Positions 24,459 to 33,205 of a stretch of DNA of 64,000 nt are shown one piece after another. This DNA comes from a virus. The translations under genes were made by a program, and so were the position numbers. The notes under the pieces were generated by a model. The model searched no databases. It saw only the letters and a program-made list of their open reading frames with translations, and was not told the DNA's origin. The stretch is taken from the IMG/VR virus record IMGVR_UViG_3300005841_000036, positions 1-64,000 of that record. One strand, 5' to 3'. The stretch's first letter is position 1; each line of letters starts with the position of its first letter.

Positions 24459-24495
24459 TCGCGGGGAAGTCGCCGGGCGAAAGGTGGGGCAATGA
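24322..24495 (+). CDS. csrA: Carbon storage regulator CsrA
   Basis: 57 aa, usual CsrA size. MLVLSRKEGEKIIVG starts the protein, VTLIKGNRVKIGVEAPRGIPIDR follows. Leucine 4 and arginine 47 align with the RNA-binding L4 and R44 of E. coli CsrA. AGGAGG at 24311-24316 is a strong ribosome site. CsrA is a dimeric RNA-binding protein that binds GGA in hairpin loops, often at ribosome sites, to block or protect mRNA. Here it sits inside a gene pair for a split RecD2 helicase, its stop overlapping the motor start (ATGA). No FliW antagonist is seen. Confidence 0.92.
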   Translation: MLVLSRKEGEKIIVGSGENTVKITVTLIKGNRVKIGVEAPRGIPIDRGEVAGRKVGQ

Positions 24496-25802
24496 TCTGG
24501 CCGGATCCCTCGAGCCTCACCGCTTCATCACCTCACCAGCAAGAGACGTGGGGCCGCGCCTCGAGCGCGGGCCGAGTCGCGATCCTCACCGGGGGCCCTG
24601 GGACTGGCAAGACGACCACGGCGGCCGAGGTCCTCAAGCAGTGCGCGAAAACGGTCGGGCTGTCGAATGTCGCCGTCTGCAGTCCGTTCGGCAAAGCCGC
24701 GGTGAAGATCACGGCGAGCATGAACGCCGCGGGCCTCGAGTGCGAGGCGACGACCATTCACCGATTGCTTGGCGTGACTCGCAACGGGCACGACAAAGGC
24801 GGGTGGGGGTTCCGGTTCAACGCCGGCAATCCCCTGCCCTATCGGGTCCTGGCGATCGAGGAGTCCTCGACCCTCGGCGTCGACCTGGGGGCAAGCCTCT
24901 TCTCGGCGATCCACCCGGGCACCCACGTTTTACTTCTCGGGGATGACGGGCAACTGCCACCGGTCGAGCATGGCGCCGTTTTGCGGGATCTCAAGGCGGC
25001 CGGGCTACCGCACGGGGAACTCCTCGAGATCTGGCGGAACGACGGCGACATCGTGAAGGCCTGCCAGGCGATCCGCGCGGGTCGACCGTGGCGAGCATCG
25101 CGCGAGATCAACATTCCGGCCGGGCAAAACCTACGACACTGCGAGACGGCGAAAGTTCCGGTCGCACTGCGGCATCTCGAGAGATTCCTGGCGACCGCCC
25201 CGACGGGGATTGATCCCATCTGGGACGTCCAGGTCCTTTGCACGGTCAACGAAAAGTCGCCCCTCGGGCGGAAGGATCTAAACGCACGGCTCCGCGAGTT
25301 CCTCAACTCCGCGGGCCGGCGGATCGACAAGCATCCTTTCCGGGTGGGCGACAAGGTGATCTGCCTATCGAATTCGATGCTCCCTCTCGACTCTGGCGAC
25401 GGGCTGCAGTTCGAGGACGATGGAGCGATCGAGGAATTCGTCGCGAACGGCGAGATCGGCCGAGTGACGTACATAGAGCCGAAATTATCGATCGTGAAGT
25501 TCGACGCGCCGGCGCGGACCGTGCGAGTCGTTGGCGGCTGGCATGACTCGTTCGATCTGGCCTACGCGATCACCACGCACAAGAGCCAGGGGAGCCAATG
25601 GCCAGTCGTAATCTACATGAGCGACGACTATCCCAGCGCGAGGCGAACATCCTCGAGGCAGCTTGTCTATACGGCACTTTCCCGAGCGGAAAAACTGTGC
25701 GTTACCATCGGCCGGAAATCGACGATCGATTTGGACTGCAAGCGCGACGCGCTGGTCGGTCGAAAGACGTTCCTTGCCGAGATGATCGAGAGGGCCGCAT
25801 GA
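24492..25802 (+). CDS. RecD2-like helicase, motor half
   Basis: 436 aa. GGPGTGKTTT (34-43) is Walker A, VLAIEESSTLG (119-129) is motif II with EE in place of DE, LLLGDDGQLPPVEHGAVLRDL (about 146-166) is motif III, and HKSQGSQWPVVI plus YTALSRAEKL are motifs V and VI of superfamily 1B helicases. The first 30 residues are all that remains before the motor, so the N-terminal domains must come from the separate protein upstream. It unwinds DNA 5' to 3' in known RecD2 enzymes. Confidence 0.85.
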   Translation: MIWPDPSSLTASSPHQQETWGRASSAGRVAILTGGPGTGKTTTAAEVLKQCAKTVGLSNVAVCSPFGKAAVKITASMNAAGLECEATTIHRLLGVTRNGHDKGGWGFRFNAGNPLPYRVLAIEESSTLGVDLGASLFSAIHPGTHVLLLGDDGQLPPVEHGAVLRDLKAAGLPHGELLEIWRNDGDIVKACQAIRAGRPWRASREINIPAGQNLRHCETAKVPVALRHLERFLATAPTGIDPIWDVQVLCTVNEKSPLGRKDLNARLREFLNSAGRRIDKHPFRVGDKVICLSNSMLPLDSGDGLQFEDDGAIEEFVANGEIGRVTYIEPKLSIVKFDAPARTVRVVGGWHDSFDLAYAITTHKSQGSQWPVVIYMSDDYPSARRTSSRQLVYTALSRAEKLCVTIGRKSTIDLDCKRDALVGRKTFLAEMIERAA

Positions 25803-26119
25803 ATCGAGTAATCTTGAAATTCAACATCAGCAAGGGCGAGCATCATCCGGACGGCGGCGTGATCGTCAAGATTCCCGCGGGGGCGAAGCTGCTGCGAATC
25901 GGCCGGGATGGGAATAGCCCGCAGTCGCCCGTAGGCGCGTCCGGCTGCGCGTGGTACTTCGTTCCGTTGCCGGCGAGAGAATATCAGGCGTTCGTATTCC
26001 TGACCCTCGGCACGGGCGAGTGGTTCTCTGCGGCCGAGGGCGAGTATCTCGGAAGCTGGGAGGAACGCAACGATTTTGGTTGGTTTATCTGGCATGTACT
26101 CGCCCGGCCGCACGTATGA
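25799..26119 (+). CDS. Small phage protein, DUF7352-like
   Basis: 106 aa from ATG 25799 (ATGA). VILKFNISKGE, IPAGAKLLRIGRDG, AWYFVPLPAREYQAFVFLTLGTGEWF: a small all-beta domain resembling phage proteins labelled DUF7352, of unknown role. Coupled on both sides by ATGA junctions, so it is translated with the helicase. Confidence 0.55.
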   Translation: MNRVILKFNISKGEHHPDGGVIVKIPAGAKLLRIGRDGNSPQSPVGASGCAWYFVPLPAREYQAFVFLTLGTGEWFSAAEGEYLGSWEERNDFGWFIWHVLARPHV

Positions 26120-26343
26120 CCTCCCCCGTTAAATGCTACTGCTGCGGGCGATTCGTCTCGCGCAAGAAGTCCTTTTCGACCGTCACTGGCGAGCGTATCT
26201 GCCGACGGTGCGAGTACGCTTTCACCCGACCTCGAGGGAAACTGCCCCGCGCCCCCCTCGGGAAAATCGTTCACTATCCGCAGATCAAGATCTCACCGAT
26301 TCCGCGCCCCGAGGATGCCAATGGTACTCGACTCGAAGATTGA
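26116..26343 (+). CDS. Small zinc-ribbon protein
   Basis: 75 aa. CYCCGRFVSRKKSFSTVTGERICRRCEY gives a CxxC-x20-CxxC ribbon in the first half, then a proline-rich basic tail. Likely a nucleic-acid-binding accessory to the recombination genes. It overlaps the ERCC4 gene by 23 bp, carrying that gene's GAGGATGCCA start motif. Confidence 0.55.
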   Translation: MTSPVKCYCCGRFVSRKKSFSTVTGERICRRCEYAFTRPRGKLPRAPLGKIVHYPQIKISPIPRPEDANGTRLED

Positions 26344-27193
26344 AAAGGTCAAGTTGCACTTTGGGATCGCTTCCCTCGATGACTGGCGCGACGTTACCCC
26401 CGCCTGGATCCTGAACCTCGAGGGGATCGGCCAGGTGACTCTCGACCATATTCGCCTCTATCTGGCTTCGCATAATATCTCGCTGCGCGGCGACCAAACG
26501 CCGGATTTCTGGCGGGCGCACCTCGGCGAGGCGAGGATCTGCCATCAGATGGCCGACGAGGATCGATACGACGTCGTTAATTTTACGATCGTTATCGACA
26601 AGCGAGAGCAGCATCCCTTTACGTTCCAGGGCATCGAATCCGACGCCAAGGGATCCCGCCGGCCGATGTTCATTCCGACCAAGCCGGGGACGCTTCCCTC
26701 GGGCGACTACTCGGTCGCCGGCCTCGAGCATGCGGTCGCCGTGGAGCGGAAAAGCCTGGTCGACCTATACGGGACGATCGGCGCCGGGCGGGATCGGTTC
26801 GTCCGCGAGCTCGAGCGGCTCGACCAGATGGAATTCGCCGCGGTGGTGATCGAGGCAGGATGGCCGGCGATCATCGGCAACCCGCCCCCCTCTTCCAAGG
26901 TCTCGCCAAAGGTGATTTATCGATCGATCATCGCCTGGGGGCAGCGATTCCCGCGGGTGCACTGGTGGCCATGCCCGCATAGGACGTTCGCCGAGCGAAC
27001 TACTTTCCGGATTCTGCAGCGGTTTTGGACGGACGTGATGGACGGAAAGCGATCATCCGGCCCGGCCGCGAGGTTCGACGGCGACATCGACAAGATTCCG
27101 GATGATAGCATTCCGACCAGTCCGGCCGAGGAAAGCGCGGAACGGTCAGAAGGCGAGCAGAATTCCCTTGCGGACGATGGTGAATTCTTCTAA
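26321..27193 (+). CDS. ERCC4-domain (XPF-like) nuclease
   Basis: 290 aa from ATG 26321, preceded by GAGGATGCCA. An N-terminal helix-hairpin-helix-like segment (TPAWILNLEGIGQVTLDHI) precedes the nuclease: VIDKREQHPF (D93), GDYSVAG (128-134) and AVERKSLVDLY with the ERK-x3-D signature (142-148). XPF nucleases cut branched DNA. In a phage with RecT and RecD2 it could resolve recombination or replication intermediates. Acidic C-terminal tail. Confidence 0.78.
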   Translation: MVLDSKIEKVKLHFGIASLDDWRDVTPAWILNLEGIGQVTLDHIRLYLASHNISLRGDQTPDFWRAHLGEARICHQMADEDRYDVVNFTIVIDKREQHPFTFQGIESDAKGSRRPMFIPTKPGTLPSGDYSVAGLEHAVAVERKSLVDLYGTIGAGRDRFVRELERLDQMEFAAVVIEAGWPAIIGNPPPSSKVSPKVIYRSIIAWGQRFPRVHWWPCPHRTFAERTTFRILQRFWTDVMDGKRSSGPAARFDGDIDKIPDDSIPTSPAEESAERSEGEQNSLADDGEFF

Positions 27194-27212
27194 CATCCTC
27201 AAGCCGACAGTT

Positions 27213-27296
27213 GCTAGCCCAAAACAAACGCCCCCGCCCCCGCGCGGCATCTTTGGCGGCTGTCGGCAAAACTCCACTTCTGACGCCCGCGGGGGC
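27213..27296 (+). promoter_or_regulatory. Two interleaved inverted repeats (attenuator or pseudoknot)
   Basis: GCCGACAG (27213-27220) pairs with CTGTCGGC (27260-27267); GCCCCCGCG (27236-27244) pairs with CGCGGGGGC (27288-27296). The arms alternate, so the stems either form a pseudoknot or exclude one another. ATTTTC follows the second stem. It lies in the leader of the primase-helicase gene. Confidence 0.4.
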
Positions 27297-27334
27297 ATTT
27301 TCAGATCATCGGCAAACCCCAAGGACGCCGAACC

Positions 27335-30121
27335 GTGGCCGACCTCTCCAGAAAATGGATCGAAGCAAACCGCGCGATCCTCGACGCGGTGGACATCGAG
27401 CAGGAATATCGCCGGTGCGGCGTCCGGATCCCCGAGCGATCCAAGCCGAGGGCAACCGGCTGGCTTCCCGTGCATGCCGTCGGCCGCGACGACGACACGC
27501 CCTCGGCCGAGATCAACGTCGGCGACGGGCCCCCGCGCGGGCGATACCGCGACTTTGGCGGGAACGGGGAAACCCTCGGCTTTTTCGACTTTGTCGCTAA
27601 GTTCATGCCGGGGGCCGGCGGCGACTGGCGAGCCGCGCGCAAGCACTACGCCCAGCAGACGAAAATCAAGCTCCCCTCGGGCGACGATACTTGCCCGCAG
27701 GACAAATTCGAGTTTTTCGACTTAACGCCCGGCGCGGCCCTCGGCTGGACCAGCAAAAAACCGGGGATCAAGGCCTCGGCGGTGATGGCTTGCGGGGGAC
27801 GTGGCGCCCGATGGCCGAAGGGACTCCGCGCGGAACTGACGCACTGCCTGATCGTGTTCCCGATGTTCGGCGCCGGCGGCCTCGACCTCGAGCCTCAGGC
27901 GTGGCATTGCGTGAACTCGACCGGCCAGAAAATCCGGAAGTTCAAGGGCGAGGGGAACGAGCCGGACCTCCTCAAAACGATGACCGTCGGGCCCCCTGGG
28001 ATCATGGGGGTCGCCGGCCTGCGCGGTCTGGCCGCGGCCCGGGTGGTCTGGCTGACCGAGGGGATATCGGACCTCCTCGCGCTGCAGACGATGCTCTCGG
28101 CCCTCCCCGAAGAGGTGCAGGCGGATCACGTAGTCCTGTCGTTCGGCGCCGCGACCTACCATTGCCGAGCGGACTGGATCCCCCTGTTTATGGGGAAGGA
28201 TGTTCGGTTCGTCTACGATGCCGACAAGCCCGGGCAGGCCGGGGCGCTCGCCTCGATCGCCGCGGTGATCCGCTCCGCGGCCAAGGTGCGCAACGTCCAG
28301 CTACCCTACGAAATCGGCGAGAATCACGGCAAAGACCTTCGCGACTACATCCTCGAGGGTCGGACTTTCGACGACCTCTGCGATCTGGCCGAGCGCCAGG
28401 CGCCGATCGACCCGGGGACCGCGGCCGACGCGCTGGTCGAACCCCACAAACTACTCCTCGAGCAGCTTGGAATCATCGTTTGCGGCCAGGTCGAGGGGAC
28501 CGAGGCAATCGAGATTTTCTCGACGAAACTGCACAAAAAGACGCTGGTGCGCGATATCGATAAGCTCTCGTTTGCGAAAGGAATCCTCTCCCTCGGCGGC
28601 GACGTGATGGATACCTACGTAACGGATTCGCGCGAGGGCGAGCCCGGTAAGTACTCGATGGGCGAAGTCCGGAACGCCGTCGCGCGCGAGGCCGGCAAAA
28701 TGTTCCTCTCGCATCAGCCCGACGTCGGATCCGGAATCTGGCCGGTCGAGGACTCGCTGGTCCTGGTCGGGCCGCGGTCTGCCGACATCTGGAACGGCAA
28801 GAAGCAACTCGAACAAATCTTGATGCCGGCGGTGAAAGGCCAGCGGTTGGATTTCGGCGGGGAGCAGTGGTACGACCGCGAAAAGCTGGGGCGGCTCCTC
28901 GAGCGCGCGGCCGATCTCAAGTGGTGCCAAGCGGTCCTCGACGAAGCGATCAACCTGTTCGACAAATGGGACAATTGGCGGCGGCCATCGAGTCCGTGGG
29001 TCCTCGCCGGCCTGGCCTGCGCGTCCTGGATTCAAACGACCTGGGATTTTCGGCCCCAGGTCGCCGTGATCGGTCCGACCAACTCGGGAAAATCCTTCCT
29101 GGTCGAAAAGACCCTGCCGAAGATCTTCGCGAACCTCTGCCTCCCCTGCCAGCGGTCGACCGAGGCCGGGATCCGGCAGGTGATCGGCAACACGGGCCAG
29201 ATCTTGATAATCGACGAGTTCGAGGACGACGCGAACCGCAAGAAGATCCTCGATATGTTCCGGACCTCGAGCCGCGGCGGCCGCATGGTGCGCGGCACGC
29301 GAGACCAACGCCCGGGCGGCCAGAATTTCGGCCTAAAACATATCGCTTGGGTGTCCTCGATCGAGCTCAACCTAACCCGCGAGCCCGACGCCAACCGGTT
29401 TATCATCCTCGAGCTAGCCAAGGTGACCGGGCCGGCAAAGCTGGTCCTGCCGGATCCCGAGGTCCTCGCCGACCTGGGGCAGAAGCTCCTTGCCGTGGCG
29501 ATCCGGCACTGGCGGGAGATGACCCGCCTTTCAACCGCCATGAAGTCCCGAGACATGGGGGGGGTGTCGAATCGCATCGTCGAGGTGTATTCGGTGCCGG
29601 TCGCCGTCCTGGCCCATATCAGAGGGTACGGGCACGACGAGACCGCCCAGCTGCTGCGCCAAGTGATCGGAGACCTCGACCGGCCGGACTCGAGGGAGTC
29701 GGAAGAGGAGCAGCTACTCCGGGCCATCTACGAGGCCACCGTGATCCTCCCGAGGGGTTCCCGGGTGATGTTCTCCCAATTGCTCCAGGACCAAGTCCTC
29801 GAGGACGGTGACGGCCTTGCGGTCGACCGGCGGAAGCTGATCAACGCCCTTGGGGTGAAACTGGTCGAAATCCCACCCGATCGGCCCGAGGATCCCGAGA
29901 AAATCGGGATGTTTTTCGCTAAGTCCATTCTGTGTAAGGAATTGCTGAAAAACACCGAATGGGCGAGCAAGGACGTCAACCAAATGCTCCTCCGGATCCC
30001 GGGTGCGAAGGGTGCCCAAATGCAGCGGCTGGGGTCGCACGTTTCCCGCGGGGTGGTGATCCCTCTCGATCAGCTAAACAAGCTGGTCGAGCTCAAATTG
30101 GACGTCGCGAGGCTGTTTTGA
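27335..30121 (+). CDS. Phage primase-helicase
   Basis: 928 aa from GTG 27335. N-terminal part: CHC2-lacking primase-like region, then a TOPRIM fold with WLTEGISDLLALQ (about 239-251, catalytic glutamate) and VRFVYDADKPGQAGA (about 290-304, DxD). C-terminal part: AVIGPTNSGKSFL (Walker A, about 580-587) and QILIIDEFEDD (Walker B, about 622-629), then an arginine-bearing helix (GGRMVRGTRDQRPGG). Combines primer synthesis and unwinding, as in many phages. Directly followed by the iteron-rich candidate origin. Confidence 0.82.
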   Translation: MADLSRKWIEANRAILDAVDIEQEYRRCGVRIPERSKPRATGWLPVHAVGRDDDTPSAEINVGDGPPRGRYRDFGGNGETLGFFDFVAKFMPGAGGDWRAARKHYAQQTKIKLPSGDDTCPQDKFEFFDLTPGAALGWTSKKPGIKASAVMACGGRGARWPKGLRAELTHCLIVFPMFGAGGLDLEPQAWHCVNSTGQKIRKFKGEGNEPDLLKTMTVGPPGIMGVAGLRGLAAARVVWLTEGISDLLALQTMLSALPEEVQADHVVLSFGAATYHCRADWIPLFMGKDVRFVYDADKPGQAGALASIAAVIRSAAKVRNVQLPYEIGENHGKDLRDYILEGRTFDDLCDLAERQAPIDPGTAADALVEPHKLLLEQLGIIVCGQVEGTEAIEIFSTKLHKKTLVRDIDKLSFAKGILSLGGDVMDTYVTDSREGEPGKYSMGEVRNAVAREAGKMFLSHQPDVGSGIWPVEDSLVLVGPRSADIWNGKKQLEQILMPAVKGQRLDFGGEQWYDREKLGRLLERAADLKWCQAVLDEAINLFDKWDNWRRPSSPWVLAGLACASWIQTTWDFRPQVAVIGPTNSGKSFLVEKTLPKIFANLCLPCQRSTEAGIRQVIGNTGQILIIDEFEDDANRKKILDMFRTSSRGGRMVRGTRDQRPGGQNFGLKHIAWVSSIELNLTREPDANRFIILELAKVTGPAKLVLPDPEVLADLGQKLLAVAIRHWREMTRLSTAMKSRDMGGVSNRIVEVYSVPVAVLAHIRGYGHDETAQLLRQVIGDLDRPDSRESEEEQLLRAIYEATVILPRGSRVMFSQLLQDQVLEDGDGLAVDRRKLINALGVKLVEIPPDRPEDPEKIGMFFAKSILCKELLKNTEWASKDVNQMLLRIPGAKGAQMQRLGSHVSRGVVIPLDQLNKLVELKLDVARLF

Positions 30122-30486
30122 CCGAAAAGGATGTAACAATAAACCAATTTGTAGCGCGATTGTAACAAGGTGCGTTACAAAAGTTGTGTCGACCCAAAAA
30201 GTGAAAAGCCCGTGCCTTTTTTGAAGTTAGATTGTGTACACACTTTCATAAATGAAATCAAATATAGGGTGTAGCGCCGTAGCGCTTTTACAAGAGCCTA
30301 TAGGAGCAAAATTTCTCTCAGTCCAATTCACACAAAAAATCTCTCTCTAATATATGAACTTCTTCCAAAAAACATGTTACAGCGCTACATTTTTCCTAAG
30401 TGACGTTCGTGCAAGTGTTTAGAGTGTAACGGTTCGCGCTACAGACCTGTTACAGTGTTACAATTACCCCGAATGGAGGATGCGAG
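30122..30486. other. AT-rich iteron region, candidate replication origin and control site
   Basis: 365 bp without a gene. GTAGCGC or its complement occurs at 30151-30157, 30271-30277, 30279-30285, 30382-30388 and 30436-30442. TGTAAC or GTTACA occurs at 30132-30137, 30161-30166, 30174-30179, 30376-30381, 30425-30430, 30449-30454 and 30457-30462. A perfect palindrome TGTGTACACA lies at 30233-30242. The stretch is far more AT-rich than its flanks. Position after the primase-helicase and repeat structure fit an origin; TACAAT at 30459-30464 could also be a -10 box for the next gene. Confidence 0.6.
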
Positions 30487-31044
30487 ATGGCAACGACCAC
30501 AAAAGCGGGCGGCAAGGGCAAAACGACCAAGGGCGGAAAGGGGAAGGAGGCGAAGGGGTCGAGGTATCCGTCCGCGGTCCGGCCGCAAGCCGATCTTCCG
30601 GTCGAGTTCGGCAACGTCAGCATCGGCCAGGCGGCGGCCTCGATCGGCGTCGCGATCGATCCGGCCTCGGTGACTGTCGCCCGGGCTCACGAGCTATTCA
30701 ACGGCAAGCGGGCGACCGTCAAGATCGTCCAGGCGCCGAAAGGTGAGACGCCGGGCCAGAAGCGGCTCGATGGGGTCGAGGCCCTCGAGGTGATCGGGGT
30801 GGTCGATATCCGCGGCTATCGCATGTCCCCCAAGGTGATCTCGGCCCGGCTGACGTTCACAATCGAGGGGTTGGACTTGGGCGCGCTCGCTCACTTCTCG
30901 AAACGGTCCGGCCGGCTGCAGGTGATGCAGGTGCAGGAGATCCCGGCCGACTCCGCGGCGGTCCTGGATCCCGAGGACGAGGACGACGACGACGGCGAGG
31001 CCGACCTGCAGGACGACGAGCCTGATCAGCTGTCGGACCTATGA
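30487..31044 (+). CDS. Hypothetical protein with basic head and acidic tail
   Basis: 185 aa from ATG 30487, preceded by GGAGGATGCGAG. The first 30 residues are Gly-Lys-Thr rich (KAGGKGKTTKGGKGKEAKG), the middle is a beta-rich domain, and the end is strongly acidic (EDEDDDDGEADLQDDEPDQLSDL). Basic head and acidic tail suggest nucleic-acid binding with tail-mediated contacts. First gene after the candidate origin. Confidence 0.5.
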   Translation: MATTTKAGGKGKTTKGGKGKEAKGSRYPSAVRPQADLPVEFGNVSIGQAAASIGVAIDPASVTVARAHELFNGKRATVKIVQAPKGETPGQKRLDGVEALEVIGVVDIRGYRMSPKVISARLTFTIEGLDLGALAHFSKRSGRLQVMQVQEIPADSAAVLDPEDEDDDDGEADLQDDEPDQLSDL

Positions 31045-31322
31045 GTCGCGGCGACGTCCTAGTCGCCGTGCTGGTCCGCGGGCACGAGCGATATTTGTGC
31101 GTATACGAGGAGGGCAGGGAGTGGGATGCCCTTGCCTTCCTCGTTCGGTGGGCGGCGAATCCGGAGTTGAGTTTTTCATGGTACGACGCTGCGATCATGC
31201 GACAAAAGATCTGCGGCGAGTTGAAGGGAAAGCGGGCAAGGTTGCGTGGAGAGATTGTCCAGGTGAAGGATGCAAAAGGAAAATTCAAAAAGAAAGGAGG
31301 GTCGAATCATGGGGCAGAATAG
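31041..31322 (+). CDS. Small hypothetical protein
   Basis: 93 aa, ATGA junction with the gene before. N-terminal beta segment (GDVLVAVLVRGHERYLCVYEEG), basic C-terminus (KGKRARLRGEIVQVKDAKGKFKKKGG). Not recognised. Its last 14 bp overlap the start of the DUF5131 frame. Confidence 0.5.
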   Translation: MSRGDVLVAVLVRGHERYLCVYEEGREWDALAFLVRWAANPELSFSWYDAAIMRQKICGELKGKRARLRGEIVQVKDAKGKFKKKGGSNHGAE

Positions 31323-32341
31323 TGCCATCGCATGGTGCGACCATACATTTCAACCCGTGGATTGGCTGCACGAAGGTTAGCGCCGGCTGCGCAAACTGCT
31401 ATGCCGAAGCGTCGATGGATCTGCGGTTGAAGAAAGCGAAGTGGGGCGACAGCGGGACTCGAGTTCGGACATCGGCGAGCAATTGGGGCGATCCGATCAA
31501 GTGGGATCGCTGGGCACGCGATGGGGTTTGCCTCTACTGCAGCGGGCGAGGATTCAACGCGACCAAGGGGAAGGGCGAGAAGCCCGACAAGCTCGAGCAT
31601 TGCGATTTTTGCGACGGCCGCGGCTATGTCGATCCGTATCGAGCTCGAGTTTTCTGTGCGAGCCTTGCCGACGTGTTCGAGGATCGCCGAGACCTGGATC
31701 CGATCCGCCTTGACCTCTTCGCGCTGATCGACCAGTGCCAGAACCTCGACTGGCTACTGCTGACGAAGCGGCCGGAATGCGTCGCCCGGTTGATGCCGGA
31801 ATATCACCCGTGCGGGCGCCCGGGATGCGAGGTCTTGCACGTCCGGCCAAATGTCTGGCTGGGGACGTCAGTTGAGAACCAGGCTTACGCGGATGAGCGG
31901 ATCCCGCATTTGCTGCGAGTGCCCGCGGCGGTTCGATTCTTGTCTGTCGAGCCGCTGCTGGGGCCGATCACAATTCACGCTCTGCTGAATCATGTCCGCG
32001 GGGGAATGACTGGTGACGGGCGTTGCTGCTGCTGCGGTGAATCTATCCGGAGTACTGCGGCGGCGTTCCACTTCGCCAACTGCCCCAGGCAAAAATCACT
32101 GATCGACTGGGTGATCGTCGGCGGCGAGAGCGGCCCGAACGCCCGGCCGTGCGATATTGCATGGATCCGTGACATTCGCAACCAGTGCAAAGATGCCGGT
32201 GTCGCTTGCTTTGTGAAACAACTGGGGGCGGCCTGCCGACTCGGCGAGGCTGAGTTTCCGCTGTCCGATCCGAAGGGCGGCGACCAGTCAGAATGGCCAA
32301 TGGATTTACTCATTCGTCAACTCCCCGAGGTGGCCCGATGA
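31309..32341 (+). pseudogene. DUF5131 (gp37/gp68-like) protein interrupted by a frameshift
   Basis: ATG 31309, preceded by GGAGG, encodes MGQNSAIAWCDHTF, the usual N-terminus of this phage family, but then runs out of frame and stops at 31380. One base later in phase the family signature continues: FNPWIGCTKVSAGCANCYAEAS and onward to 32341. Removing one T of the TTT at 31348-31350 joins them. The rest is intact (LLTKRP, WLGTSVENQAYADERIPHLL, IVGGESGPNARP, CFVKQLG). Either a real mutation, a sequencing error, or a programmed shift. The family carries a cysteine motif like radical SAM enzymes; its role is unknown. Confidence 0.7.
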
Positions 32342-32574
32342 CTCGCGACCAGGCCCGGGCGATCGTCGCCAAGCTGCCGGACCTGCGCACCTCGACGATT
32401 CAAGCAATGGTCGACCGCGAGCTATCCAAGTTGAATCCTCGGAATTCACTCGCGAAAATGGAAATCTCGGAAGTGCTTTGGGCTATGGCTAGCGAGGCGA
32501 TGGTCGCCCGCATGAAGGGGAGAACTGTTCAAGACGAAGGGAAACCAGATGAAATCGACATCATCGAAGATTAG
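32338..32574 (+). CDS. Small helical hypothetical protein
   Basis: 78 aa from ATG 32338 (ATGA). Helical with an acidic tail (DEGKPDEIDIIED). Not recognised. It overlaps the next gene by 26 bp, so the two are translationally linked. Confidence 0.5.
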   Translation: MTRDQARAIVAKLPDLRTSTIQAMVDRELSKLNPRNSLAKMEISEVLWAMASEAMVARMKGRTVQDEGKPDEIDIIED

Positions 32575-33205
32575 CTGCCCGCTTTGCCTGCACGCGTACG
32601 ACTACAATCCGGCCCTCGCCTGGGCGCCGTTTCAATGCCTCGAGTGCGGAACGCTGATCAAGCTCCCGCCGGCCCGAGGATCCGCCGAGCCGGTCGGACC
32701 GACCAGATCGCCCTCGAGGATCGACCGGCATTTCGAGGCGGTCCTCGCCGACGAACTGCAGCCCGCGCAGGCCGCCCGAGTCTCCCGCCGGCGGATGGCC
32801 GCTCGCCCGACATGGCTCGACGTCGCGCCGGTTATCACCGCGGTCGCTGCGGTCGCGATCCTGGTTGTGGTTGGTACTGTAATGCTGATTCACCGGCAAC
32901 TCAGTGCGAGCAGCGCGGGCAAGCTGCTGCTGCCGACCTCGCCCGGGCAACTGACCGCGCCGGCAACGCCTGCCGAAGCCAAGGCCCGCGAGCGGCAAGC
33001 GGCATGGGACCATGTGGTGAGGATCCGCGGCGAGATCGAGGCCAACAAGGTCGAGACCGCGCGGCTACTAAACGCCCTGCGCGAGTCGACGTCGAAACAC
33101 TTTTCGGAAAATCAGCGGAAGCTAAACGCCGCGCGCAAGAAGACCGAGGACCTCGCCGCGGAAGAAACGCGATGGCTTGAACACTATGGCAGGATCAACC
33201 CATGA
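32549..33205 (+). CDS. Zinc-ribbon membrane protein with coiled coil
   Basis: 218 aa. CPLCLHAYDYN and CLECGTLIKL form an N-terminal four-cysteine ribbon; one transmembrane segment at about 92-115 (APVITAVAAVAILVVVGTVMLI); then a long helical, coiled-coil-like C-terminus (ARERQAAWDHVVRIRGEIEANK ...). Topology suggests a ribbon inside and a helix outside. Function unknown; the following genes are also membrane proteins. Confidence 0.55.
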   Translation: MKSTSSKISCPLCLHAYDYNPALAWAPFQCLECGTLIKLPPARGSAEPVGPTRSPSRIDRHFEAVLADELQPAQAARVSRRRMAARPTWLDVAPVITAVAAVAILVVVGTVMLIHRQLSASSAGKLLLPTSPGQLTAPATPAEAKARERQAAWDHVVRIRGEIEANKVETARLLNALRESTSKHFSENQRKLNAARKKTEDLAAEETRWLEHYGRINP

